Assembly (NCBI RefSeq): GCF_002163755.1
Contig: NZ_CP015863.1
Location: forward strand, 1,612,001-1,676,000
Origin: Vibrio campbellii CAIM 519 = NBRC 15631 = ATCC 25920
GTDB taxonomy: Bacteria; Pseudomonadota; Gammaproteobacteria; Enterobacterales; Vibrionaceae
Length of the DNA: 64,000 nt
Direction: 5' to 3'
Shown: positions 1 to 8,626 of the stretch, in pieces
Position numbering within the stretch: the stretch's first letter is position 1
Layout: each line of letters begins with the position of its first letter
Program-made: the position numbers and the translations under genes
The notes under the pieces: generated by a model
The model's database searches: none
What the model saw: the letters and a program-made list of their open reading frames with translations, nothing else
Told to the model about the DNA's origin: nothing

Positions 1-1428
1 GCGTTTGAATCCATGACGGGTTATCAACTCGATGGCATCAAAGGGTTAGCGCCGGGGGCTTTCTTGCAAGGTGCCGATACTTCACCAGATACGATTGCAG
101 ACATCGGAAAAGCGGTTCGACAGGGTGAGCAAGTTAGGACGGAGATACTCAACTATACGAGAAACAAACAGCCCTATTGGATTGATATCGATATCATCCC
201 ATTGAGGAATGAGCAAGGTGTTGTTGAGCGTTTTATTGCTATTGAATGCGACATCACAGAAGTAAAACGCTGAGAAAGTGACCTTGAAACCGAGGCATTG
301 AAGGCAAGGCGCGCCAATGAAGCGAAATCGGCATTTTTAGCAACGATGAGTCATGAAATAAGGACACCGCTTAATGGGCTCTTAGGCATGCTACAAATAT
401 TGAACGATGACATCCGAGACTTGGAACAGAGGAAAGTGCTGCGACTCGCATTGAACTCGGGTGAACACCTGCTCTCGATTCTCAATGATATCTTAGATTT
501 AGCCAAGGTAGAAAGTGATGCGCTTGCACTCGATATTCATCCTTTCAAAATGGCCGACATCATTACTCCGGTGGAAGTGACTTACCAGGGATTGTGCTCA
601 GAGAAAGGCATTGTGTTTAACGTGGATAACCACTGCAGTGATGGCTGCTACTATTGTGGTGATTCTGTGCGTATTCGACAGGTCTTGCTCAATCTTGTCG
701 GCAATGCGCTCAAGTTTACTAAGACTGGTCATATTAACGTTTGCATCAAAGCGCTAGAGTCACCTTTCGTCGAATTTTGCGTAGAAGATTCCGGTATCGG
801 TATTCCTCAAGATCGGATGGATTCTATTTTTAATGAATTTGAACAAGCGGAAGTGTCGACGACTCGGCAGTATGGTGGCACCGGATTGGGCTTAGCGATT
901 TGTCAAAAACTAGTGACTCTTATGAATGGCCAAATCAGTGTTGAGAGTGGGTTAGGAAAGGGAAGCCAGTTCCGCTTTGTGATTAGCTTACCAAGTTATT
1001 TAGGCGAGGTAATTGAAGAGAAAACAGAGGACGTGAAGGGTAAAGATCTCTCGACCATTAACGCGCTGATTACGGATGACAATCGGATGAATCAAATCAT
1101 CGCGAAAGTCTTTTTGGATAAGTTAGGGGCGAAAAGTCACACATGCAGCAGTGGACAAGAAGCACTGAACTTGTTGAACGAGCAGCCTTTCAATCTAATC
1201 ATTATTGATAACCATATGCCAGAAATGAGTGGTATTGAGGTTGTTAAGCTAATACGCGAACAAGGGTTAGATGATATCGTGATCTTCGGATGGACTGCGG
1301 ATGTGATGCAACAATCGACACAATCTTTTATCGATGCAGGTGCTGATGAAGTTCTTGCCAAACCACTCATCAAAAAGGATCTCATAGATGCTTTGTCTCG
1401 GCATTTACCTAACGCGTCAACAGAATAA
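1..1428 (+). pseudogene. PAS hybrid sensor histidine kinase, interrupted by an in-frame TGA (5' end outside window)
   Basis: The reading frame is open from base 1, so the gene starts upstream of the window. Bases 1-270 encode the C-terminal part of a PAS/PAC domain (FLQG, NYTRN, DITEV motifs; no LOV cysteine in the visible part). TGA at 271-273 stops the frame, and the same frame then continues without a shift through a linker into a kinase core: His-box SHEIRTPL (His codon 352-354), N-box NLVGNALKFT, G1 DSGIGI, G2 GGTGLGLAI, and a C-terminal receiver (acidic DD, phospho-acceptor in IIDNHMP, Lys in AKPL). A CGA-to-TGA transition would explain the stop. The downstream piece could restart at TTG 298 as a soluble kinase-receiver protein of 376 residues, but no convincing ribosome site precedes it. 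Either a recent pseudogene or a gene split into sensor and kinase halves. Confidence 0.8.
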
Positions 1429-1598
1429 GCGTCTCATTTTTGTCTGTTAAGAAACAATACATCATCGGTAAAAACGTGCCTTGGGATCATCACTTCACCC
1501 TACTATAAAGTAAAGTACGAATTTCATGACTTCTGGCAAGCATTTCTATTCTTACTCTGCTAAATCCCAACCAAGAACATCCCTTCACAGGAATAAAA

Positions 1599-2214
1599 AT
1601 GGATATGAAAACCATAGTGCACAGCCAAAAAGTGTACTTCTGCAATGATGAGGAGTTGGCGGCAATGCAAACCCAATGTCTGTAAACCTTATACGATTAC
1701 AATCACATCCGTCCCTCAGAGCCAGAAAAGCGGGACGAGATACTCGGGCGTCTTCTCACGCCTGGAGTTGAGAGTTGCTACATCTAACCGCCTTTTAGGG
1801 CGAACTGGGGATGTCACACGTACCCTCGGTGATAATGTTTACGCAAACTTCAATCTCACTTTGGTTGACGATACTTAAATCTACAATGGGGATAGCGTAA
1901 TGATTGGACCGAATGTGACTATAGCGACGGCTGGGCACCCAATCGCTCCTGATTTGAGACGAGATGTCGCTCAGTTCAACATACCAGTTCGAATCGGAGA
2001 TAACGTGTGGATCGGTGCAAACTCGGTGGTATTGCCGGGTGTGACGATTGGAGAGAACTCAGTGATTGGCGCTGGCAGCATAGTAACCAAGGACATTCTT
2101 GCCAACGTTGTTGCGGTTGGTAATCCGTCTCGTGTGCTGAGAGAGGTCGGACAACATGACAAAGAGTACTATTTTAAAAACCGTAAGCTTGAACAAAATA
2201 TATTCAATGGTTAA
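1599..2214 (+). pseudogene. Maltose/galactoside O-acetyltransferase-like gene, degenerate
   Basis: Reading from ATG 1599 gives a typical Maa-type N-terminus (MDMKTIVHSQKVYFCNDEEL). In-frame TAA stops fall at 1683-1685 and 1785-1787, yet recognisable family sequence runs between and after them (LYDYNH, PPFRANWG). An extra base near 1830 shifts the frame, the new frame reads DNVYANFNLTLVDDT, hits TAA at 1876-1878, and then runs open to 2214 through the left-handed beta-helix hexapeptide repeats (IGDNVWIGANSVVLPGVTIG) and the C-terminal VAVGNPSRV. Three stops plus one frameshift make this a dead copy of a CoA-dependent hexapeptide sugar acetyltransferase. It is unrelated to SypM. The intact family length is about 185-205 residues, which the span matches. 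Confidence 0.88.
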
Positions 2215-2317
2215 TCTGAACCTTCGACCCGAATAGGAAAGTAAAATGATCATCTGCACAACCAACCTCTGGTGGCTCCTCCTTCCAATGCCAAGCAGTC
2301 GGTAGGTTGAGTTGTGC

Positions 2318-2341
2318 CTGGCTGCGAGTAGATGCAGCCAG
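2318..2341. repeat. 8-bp inverted repeat (hairpin) before the EamA gene
   Basis: CTGGCTGC and GCAGCCAG are separated by 8 bases, giving a GC-rich stem about 55 bases before the EamA start. No T-run follows, so it is not a clear intrinsic terminator. Confidence 0.35.
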
Positions 2342-2397
2342 AGTCGTATTCTATCTCGTAGCCTTGTTTGAAAGTCATCAATCATCAAGGAGACAAA

Positions 2398-3339
2398 ATG
2401 AATACGGCATCCGATTCCAACGACCAATCAGAAAGCCAGATCAAAAAGAAGCCAGTGAGTGCCGTGACAATAGGTGTCATGCTTGCACTTGCCGGAACAC
2501 TGCTGTTTTCGATTAAACCTGTCTTTGTCAAACTCGCTTACCAGCATGGTGGTGATGCGGTCAGTATCATGACGCTACGAGCGATGAGTTCATTACCGGT
2601 TTACCTTGGCATTTTGTTTTGGACGTTGCGTAACTCTGAATATCGCGGGAAAGTGAGAAAGCATGGACTTAAAGCGGCGTCCATTGGCGTGCTGGGTTAT
2701 TACTTGGCCAGTTATTTAGACATTACTGCACTTAATTACATTTCCGCCCAACTTGAGCGGTTATTACTTTTCCTTTTTCCTACTTTTGTTGTGCTGATCA
2801 TGTGGTTTAAAGAGGGGCAATCACCCAAGCGTTCAGTATTATTTGCCGTTTTGGTTGGGTATCTTGGGGTTGGTCTCATTGTGGCGCACGATCTTTCTCA
2901 CTATGGAGAGAAGATTTGGCTTGGTGGTGGATTAGCGATTGCGTCGGCATTTGTATTTGCTGTGTATTTGGTCATGAGTAAAGCCAGTATCGCAAAACTC
3001 GGAAGTAAGCTGTTCACCAGTATTGGAATGGGGAGTGCTGGGATTGCAATTCTTATTCATCTGTCTTTTAGCTCGCTACAGTTAAATACTATGAGTGAAG
3101 AACTCATCACCATTGGGGTATTGCTTGGCATCTTCTGCACGGTTATTCCCTCGTATTTGATAGCAGCCGCAATGGCGCGGCTCGACCCTGCACACCTGAG
3201 TTTGGTGAGCAATATTGGTCCTGCGATGACGGCGTTGTGCGCCATTTTTATATTGAATGAATCATTTACTTGGTTTCATGCCTTGGGGATGATGCTGACC
3301 GTTGTTTCGGTTGTGATGATCAACCGGTTTAAGTCATGA
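2398..3339 (+). CDS. EamA/DMT-family membrane transporter
   Basis: A 313-residue protein with about ten hydrophobic segments arranged as two EamA repeats (roughly residues 20-160 and 170-310), the normal length for drug/metabolite-superfamily permeases that export or import small metabolites across the inner membrane. The N-terminal 25 residues are hydrophilic and charged. I chose ATG 2398 because AAGGAG lies 7 bases upstream; an in-frame TTG at 2368 has no such site. It stands alone between a dead acetyltransferase gene and a convergent porin unit. The substrate cannot be inferred. Confidence 0.85.
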   Translation: MNTASDSNDQSESQIKKKPVSAVTIGVMLALAGTLLFSIKPVFVKLAYQHGGDAVSIMTLRAMSSLPVYLGILFWTLRNSEYRGKVRKHGLKAASIGVLGYYLASYLDITALNYISAQLERLLLFLFPTFVVLIMWFKEGQSPKRSVLFAVLVGYLGVGLIVAHDLSHYGEKIWLGGGLAIASAFVFAVYLVMSKASIAKLGSKLFTSIGMGSAGIAILIHLSFSSLQLNTMSEELITIGVLLGIFCTVIPSYLIAAAMARLDPAHLSLVSNIGPAMTALCAIFILNESFTWFHALGMMLTVVSVVMINRFKS

Positions 3340-3385
3340 GTACTCTATTACAGAAGACGAAGAGCGGAGACGGTGATAGAGGGGA

Positions 3386-3411
3386 GGCAGGTCGATAAAC
3401 ATTGACCTGCC
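3386..3411. terminator. Hairpin between convergent EamA and porin genes
   Basis: GGCAGGTC / GACCTGCC with a 10-base loop, placed between two convergent genes. There is no strong T-run on either side, so function as an intrinsic terminator is only likely from position. Confidence 0.45.
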
Positions 3412-3417
3412 AAAGGT

Positions 3418-4521
3418 TTAGAACACAAAGTTAGCCATAATGGTGTACATATCTGCGCTGTCATCTGAAGGGGGAGAAACAAATGCACCTGAGGCGTCTC
3501 GATAAGCTTTAAAGTGTTGCCATTCCGCATTGAGTGACACGTTATAGTGCAGATCGTACCTCACACCCAATAGATAGCTATCGCCCACTTTATGTTCATG
3601 GTCATCAAACTGTTGGCCATAAATAGCATAAGGTGTGAACTTGTTTAAGTTATAGCTGCCTTGTACATACCATGCAGATGCAATGTCGTTGGTTTGACCT
3701 TCCAAAGTTAAAGTTAGGGCATCAAACTCATATTCTGCGCCTAGCGAGATAAGCTGAATATCTTGGCCTTTTGCTTTGATGGTTTGATCTGGAATGGGAA
3801 CAACACCAACACCAGGAATAGAGGTAGTGAGGTTGTGCAGTTTCGTTTCTTGGTCGTAATTCGAATCTAAATAGGTCAAGTTCCAACGATAATAATCACC
3901 ACTCAAGATGAAGTTCACGCCATACATTTCGTTAGTTTTAAACGTCAGCTCGGTATTGGCGTTAAAGTCGACGGTACTTTCATCATGAAAACCAATGAAA
4001 GGTGTCGTGGTTAACGTCATGCTGTCGTTGATCTCATAGTTCCATAGAAATGAAATCCCATTGAACGCCGTAATTCCCAGAATACTGTCATAGACTTCGT
4101 TTGGTGGCCTTGCTGGCGTAAAGGCATGCCCGACATAGTAATACTCGGAAGCGAGGAATACAGGCATTCGTAGGCGACCGGCGCGAAACTCAATATTGCC
4201 GTAGCTGTAGGATAGGTAGGCCCATTCTAGCTGAGGATCGCTCCAGTGGTCCTGTGGTCTTTTGACCATTTGAGCAGAAGCTTTAAAAGCGTCGTAATAG
4301 AAGTCGAGTTGAACACCAAAGGTGGTATCACAGTCGTAGCAGTTTTCATCGTCGATGAATCGATTAACGAGCACTGGTGTTTTGTTGTCAGTTGTTGCCC
4401 ATGAGGTAGAGCCAAAGCCGCTCAACGATAAATTATCGGTGATCTCTATTGCCGCTAAGCTCGGTAAGGCCACACTGCTAAGCGCTGTTGCTATCACTGA
4501 TGCGATGAGTGTTTTCTTCAT
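3418..4521 (-). CDS. Outer-membrane porin-like beta-barrel protein
   Basis: 367 residues with a classical signal peptide (KKTLIASVIATALSSVALPSLAA, cleavage after about residue 23), then a sequence rich in alternating aromatic and polar residues and ending in Phe (TIMANFVF), as expected for a beta-barrel inserted by the Bam complex. The pattern (LSLSGFGSTSW start, YLSYSYGNIEFRAGRL) resembles uncharacterised Vibrio porin-like proteins rather than OmpU/OmpC trimers. A CYDC pair near residue 55 may form a disulfide. It follows the small periplasmic protein with a 1-nt gap and so is very likely co-transcribed with the hybrid kinase upstream. Substrate unknown. Confidence 0.8.
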   Translation of the reverse strand: MKKTLIASVIATALSSVALPSLAAIEITDNLSLSGFGSTSWATTDNKTPVLVNRFIDDENCYDCDTTFGVQLDFYYDAFKASAQMVKRPQDHWSDPQLEWAYLSYSYGNIEFRAGRLRMPVFLASEYYYVGHAFTPARPPNEVYDSILGITAFNGISFLWNYEINDSMTLTTTPFIGFHDESTVDFNANTELTFKTNEMYGVNFILSGDYYRWNLTYLDSNYDQETKLHNLTTSIPGVGVVPIPDQTIKAKGQDIQLISLGAEYEFDALTLTLEGQTNDIASAWYVQGSYNLNKFTPYAIYGQQFDDHEHKVGDSYLLGVRYDLHYNVSLNAEWQHFKAYRDASGAFVSPPSDDSADMYTIMANFVF

Positions 4522-4522
4522 A

Positions 4523-4996
4523 TTATTTCTCCGAGCTTACTACGTAGAGGATCTGTGCATTTGACGGAAGGCTACTCACCGGTGCATAGCCAATGCGATT
4601 TGGCTTTTCTTTCATCCATGTCAAAAGGGCATCCATATCGGAATTGTCGATAACTTTGGGTGGGCGCGCTTTACCTGAGAATGACAAGCTTGCCCAATGC
4701 GCATTCATTTGCGCGACATTTTTATTGAGGAGGTATCGGTAGAACTCAGAGCGTTCCGATGAGGTATCAGGCCAATCAGAAAGCTCAATTCGTTTACCCT
4801 GCAGTCGTTTGGTTTTCCCTCGATATAGCTTTCGGGCTTTGGTGATGTTGAGTTCATCAAAATCTGAATCGAGAGAAAAAATAGCATAGCTATCTGCTGC
4901 CAAGGCTTCACTATCGAAGGAGATCAGCAATGCAAAAGCAATCATTGCGGTAGAGACAACGCTCAGCACCTTGTTTTTTAAGAAATGGGTATCCAT
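4523..4996 (-). CDS. Small periplasmic PstS-like (PBP-like) protein
   Basis: About 157 residues: a signal peptide ending around SFDSEALAADS, then a single compact domain resembling the phosphate-binding-protein-like (PBP) fold found in short orphan proteins next to sensor kinases (YAIFSLDSDFDELNITKARKLYRGK, then a C-terminal KPNRIGYAPVSSLP). At half the usual length of a transport receptor and with no ABC transporter nearby, it is more likely a sensory accessory than a transporter component. ATG 4996 has AAGG at good spacing; the in-frame ATG at 5002 is too close to it. It lies between the hybrid kinase (17-nt gap) and the porin (1-nt gap), suggesting a sensing unit. Confidence 0.7.
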   Translation of the reverse strand: MDTHFLKNKVLSVVSTAMIAFALLISFDSEALAADSYAIFSLDSDFDELNITKARKLYRGKTKRLQGKRIELSDWPDTSSERSEFYRYLLNKNVAQMNAHWASLSFSGKARPPKVIDNSDMDALLTWMKEKPNRIGYAPVSSLPSNAQILYVVSSEK

Positions 4997-5013
4997 GACC
5001 ATTACCTTGCTCT

Positions 5014-8000
5014 TTAAATCACACTTTCAATTTGATGGAGAAGTTTTTCTTTTCTCACTGGTTTTGGTACATAGGCATCCATGCCAGAGTCATAACAGCG
5101 CTGAATATCGTCGTCTACGACACTTGCTGTGAGCGCGATGATAGGGGTCTTAGGCAGACCAGAAACTTTTTCGTATGCACGAATCTCTTTAGTTGCTTCG
5201 AAGCCATCCATCACAGGCATCATGCAGTCCATTAAGATGATGTCGAAGCTATTATCTTGTTGGAACATGTCCAAGGCGATCTGACCATTTTCAGCGATTT
5301 CAAATTGATACCCCGCCTTACTCAGTAGTAGAGAGGCGACTTTTTGGTTGACCGTATTGTCTTCAACCAAAAGAATACGCTCAGATCGGCTGGGTAATGG
5401 CGTTGTCATCTGTTCTTCCGGCATTTCTTTTGATTGAGTGTTGATTCGGCTGCTTATAGTTGAAGATACCGCGGGAGTTATTGCTACGTTCGATTTGCTC
5501 GCCTCAACGGCTTTTGACAATTTATCTTTTAATACCGCTGCTTTGAATGGTTTAGGCACGTAGTCATCCATACCGACATCGAAACATTTCTGTATGTCGT
5601 CATCCACGACGCTTGCTGTTAACGCAATGATTGGGATTCGATAGCCTCTATGAACCTCTTTTTCCAATTGGCGAATTCTTTTTGTTGCTTCAAACCCATC
5701 CATCACGGGCATCATGCAATCCATCAGAATCAATGCGTATTGATTTTTAGCGAACATCTCGACCGCTTCTTGGCCATTGGCCGCTAAGTCAAATTCATAG
5801 CCAGCCTTTGTCACATGTAACCCTGCGATTTTTTGGTTTACCGTGTTGTCATCGACCACCAAGATTTTGTTGTTCGCATTAGATGTTTCGCTTGCAGCTG
5901 CCTCTAGAGCGGTTTGACTGAATCTTACCTGACAGCTTTCAATCGCCTTGACTAGGCGTTGACCCAGAAGTGGCTGAGTAATGATCGCACTGACATTTTC
6001 ACCAAAGTCAAACTGGTCGCTATGAAGGTGTCTAACAAGACAAATATGCACATTTTGAGCAGCTAGTCGTTGGAATGTCGCTTCGTTTTTCATCGCTGAA
6101 TTTGGACGTGTCTCGTTGTAAATCACGATGACGCGTTCCTTATCGCTAATCCAAGCAGGAAGGGCGTTTAAGTGTGTTATCGATTGATGAACCGCAATCT
6201 GGTAGAAGCTCAGTTCATCACGCAGTATCCGTTCCATGTCTGCATCTTCACAAACTAACCAAAGTTGGCTTTCGCTGGCAGCATGCTTGGGATCAAAGCC
6301 CAAATGAACGATTGCAGGGGATATTTGGAAGAAAAATCGACTGCCGTGTCCTTTTCCAGATTCTAGTTGGATCTTGCCTCCCATTAACTCGACGAGCTGT
6401 GTACTTATTGCTAAGCCAAGACCAGTACCACCAAACTGGCGGGTTGTAGAGTTATCTTCTTGCGCGAATGGTTCGAAGATGTTCTTTTGTTGTTGCTCGT
6501 CGATCCCAATACCTGAATCCTGAACAGAAAACTCCATGACAGCGTTGGCGCCTGAGACGTCGTGTGTGGTAACAGAGAGATGCACGCTGCCTTTTTCGGT
6601 GAACTTCACCGCATTAGACATAAAGTTCATGATAACTTGGCGTAGACGGTGATCATCAATCATCAATCGATAAGGGGTATTGCGGCTAATGCTCACTTTA
6701 AGGTCGATGCCTTTTTCTTTTGCTTTCGGCGAAACAATAGATGCGATGTCGTAAATGGATTCGCGCACGCATGTGGAATGAGGGCTGATAAGTAGCATGC
6801 CAGATTCAATCTTGGAAAAGTCCAAAATGTCATTAATCAAGCTCAGTAGTAGCTGTGATGACGTCTCAATGGTGTCGACGTAGTCTTTTTGTGTAGCGGT
6901 AAGAGAGGTATCGGACAGCACTTCTGAAATACCGATAACACCATTCAACGGGGTACGTATTTCATGTGACATATTGGCAAGGAAACTACTTTTTGCTTTA
7001 CTGGCTTTAATCGCATCATCTTTTGCTTGTTCCGCGTCTTCCTTAGCTTGGGTGAGTTTGACCTTGGCTTGCTCGCGTTCGTAACTCAACCGCTCAACTT
7101 CTTGCGCAAATTTACTTAACTCATCTTCGCCTTTGATTAACTCTCTTAGTGGAGATTCTTCGCTGTAGCTATCACGACGGAGAAATTCGAGAACCAATTG
7201 AAGGTTGTTGGTTACTTTACGTACGAGGCGTAGCGCTAAGCTAATCACCGCGATGGTAATGAAAGACATAACGCCAATGAACATCAAACGCTGCTGATTG
7301 GCTATGGTGATCGCTTGACCAACATCCGCTTTGAGTTGATTGGATATGTCGTTATCGACGTTTTTGAGCAAGGCTAAGCGTCCATTTAGTGCGGTTAATC
7401 CTGCTGCAACTTCAGCTTCTGGCAGGGTGCTGAGCGCTTCTTCGTTGAACAGAAAGCTTCTGAACTCTTGGCTAAGGACGAACACTTCATTGGTGAATGT
7501 GTCGATTAACAGTTCAACTTGTTGTTGGTTGGCGTTGAGAGTGACGAAGCGTTCAAGGAACAATTGTTGGTTTTTGACCAGAGATTCAATTTCGCTGCTG
7601 ATGTCGGCATCATAAAATTGGTTTTGCTCAACGGAGTAAATTAGATATTGGCTCAGGCGGTTCTCTTCTTTAGACCAAAACATCAACCACTCGATTTGTA
7701 TTAGCGCAGAGAGGTGCGCTTGGATTTCATAGGTGGCGTCATTAAACGGCACTTTTTCTAATGCGAGTAGGATCTGCTTGTAGGTGTCTGCTCGCCATTC
7801 TGCAATGTCTAGACGCTCATTCATGTCTGTTGTGGTCGTCAGAGATAAGCTCGCTTCTTCTAAGCTGGAAAGCAGATCGGCCATTTCTAAACCTTTGTCT
7901 GCAAAGATGCGCCTTGCTTCATTGTTAAGTGAGTGGGTGATGGATTTGATCTCTAATTCCCTGTCTGAAACGTCACTGTTGTTTGGCAAGTTATAAAGAA

Positions 8001-8178
8001 AAGAAACGTTATCCATATAGTCAGAAAATAACTGAGTCCTCTCTAGATCTTGCGCTTGTGTAGAGAGTCGATGAACTTGTTGCCCCGCGAGAAAGAGGAG
8101 GAGAGCAATGGGTAAAACAACTAAGCTAAACAACTTGTGCTTAACAGATAGGTTATTCCATGAAAGCGATCTGGCCAC
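5014..8178 (-). CDS. Hybrid sensor histidine kinase with tandem receiver domains
   Basis: 1054 residues. A membrane segment near 15-32, a helical periplasmic region of about 270 residues (resembling nitrate/nitrite-sensing-type four-helix bundles; inference), a second membrane segment near 295-315, a coiled-coil linker rich in K/E/A, then HisKA with His405 in SHEIRTPLNG, and HATPase (N-box NFMSNAVKFT, DSGIGI, GGTGLGLAI). A degenerate receiver-like stretch follows, then two true receivers with phospho-acceptors Asp820 and Asp984, each in LMDCMMPVMDGFEAT. No Hpt domain is present, so output needs a separate phosphotransfer protein. The start is GTG with a weak ribosome site. It leads the unit containing the PstS-like protein and the porin and is divergent from a diguanylate cyclase. 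Confidence 0.88.
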   Translation of the reverse strand: MARSLSWNNLSVKHKLFSLVVLPIALLLFLAGQQVHRLSTQAQDLERTQLFSDYMDNVSFLYNLPNNSDVSDRELEIKSITHSLNNEARRIFADKGLEMADLLSSLEEASLSLTTTTDMNERLDIAEWRADTYKQILLALEKVPFNDATYEIQAHLSALIQIEWLMFWSKEENRLSQYLIYSVEQNQFYDADISSEIESLVKNQQLFLERFVTLNANQQQVELLIDTFTNEVFVLSQEFRSFLFNEEALSTLPEAEVAAGLTALNGRLALLKNVDNDISNQLKADVGQAITIANQQRLMFIGVMSFITIAVISLALRLVRKVTNNLQLVLEFLRRDSYSEESPLRELIKGEDELSKFAQEVERLSYEREQAKVKLTQAKEDAEQAKDDAIKASKAKSSFLANMSHEIRTPLNGVIGISEVLSDTSLTATQKDYVDTIETSSQLLLSLINDILDFSKIESGMLLISPHSTCVRESIYDIASIVSPKAKEKGIDLKVSISRNTPYRLMIDDHRLRQVIMNFMSNAVKFTEKGSVHLSVTTHDVSGANAVMEFSVQDSGIGIDEQQQKNIFEPFAQEDNSTTRQFGGTGLGLAISTQLVELMGGKIQLESGKGHGSRFFFQISPAIVHLGFDPKHAASESQLWLVCEDADMERILRDELSFYQIAVHQSITHLNALPAWISDKERVIVIYNETRPNSAMKNEATFQRLAAQNVHICLVRHLHSDQFDFGENVSAIITQPLLGQRLVKAIESCQVRFSQTALEAAASETSNANNKILVVDDNTVNQKIAGLHVTKAGYEFDLAANGQEAVEMFAKNQYALILMDCMMPVMDGFEATKRIRQLEKEVHRGYRIPIIALTASVVDDDIQKCFDVGMDDYVPKPFKAAVLKDKLSKAVEASKSNVAITPAVSSTISSRINTQSKEMPEEQMTTPLPSRSERILLVEDNTVNQKVASLLLSKAGYQFEIAENGQIALDMFQQDNSFDIILMDCMMPVMDGFEATKEIRAYEKVSGLPKTPIIALTASVVDDDIQRCYDSGMDAYVPKPVRKEKLLHQIESVI

Positions 8179-8626
8179 AGTACATACCCATATCCAATTG
8201 GTTGATATACAAGTGTAGGCTAACTATCTCAATTGTTAGAAATGTGGTAGAAAAATTGATGCTTGTACGGCGTAAAAGCTGTGACTCCTGCTACAAAAAC
8301 TAGATAATTTAAGGGTATAGGCTATTTAATCTGTCAGTATAAGTCAGTTTTTATGCATAATTATGGTTTATTTAACATGATGATATTTATAAACAAATGT
8401 CTTTTGTTGAGTGAGTAAAATATTTTGTCGAATAAGGCCTGAAAATGGCTGTTTAGATACTATGGCATGGGTATAATCGCCCGATTTTCTTGTGATTGAG
8501 ACTGTGCGCAGAACGTACTTGAAATTTTTTTGATTTAAACTTCATAAGGTCACAAGCTCAGGGCGGGGAAATCATTATTATGCAAATGAAAAATTTTGTA
8601 CGGCTATAAATAACAATAACTAAACC
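8179..8626. promoter_or_regulatory. 448-nt divergent intergenic region
   Basis: AT-rich spacer between the hybrid kinase and the diguanylate cyclase, so it must hold promoters for both. A perfect TATAAT hexamer sits at 8472-8477 on the plus strand, 150 nt before the cyclase start, without a good -35. No small gene or strong hairpin was seen. Confidence 0.4.

Noticed and set aside
1599..2214. Taking the dead acetyltransferase as a displaced SypM
   Set aside because: Its N-terminus and hexapeptide region match the maltose/galactoside acetyltransferase type with its own Maa N-terminal domain, not a polysaccharide-locus acetyltransferase.
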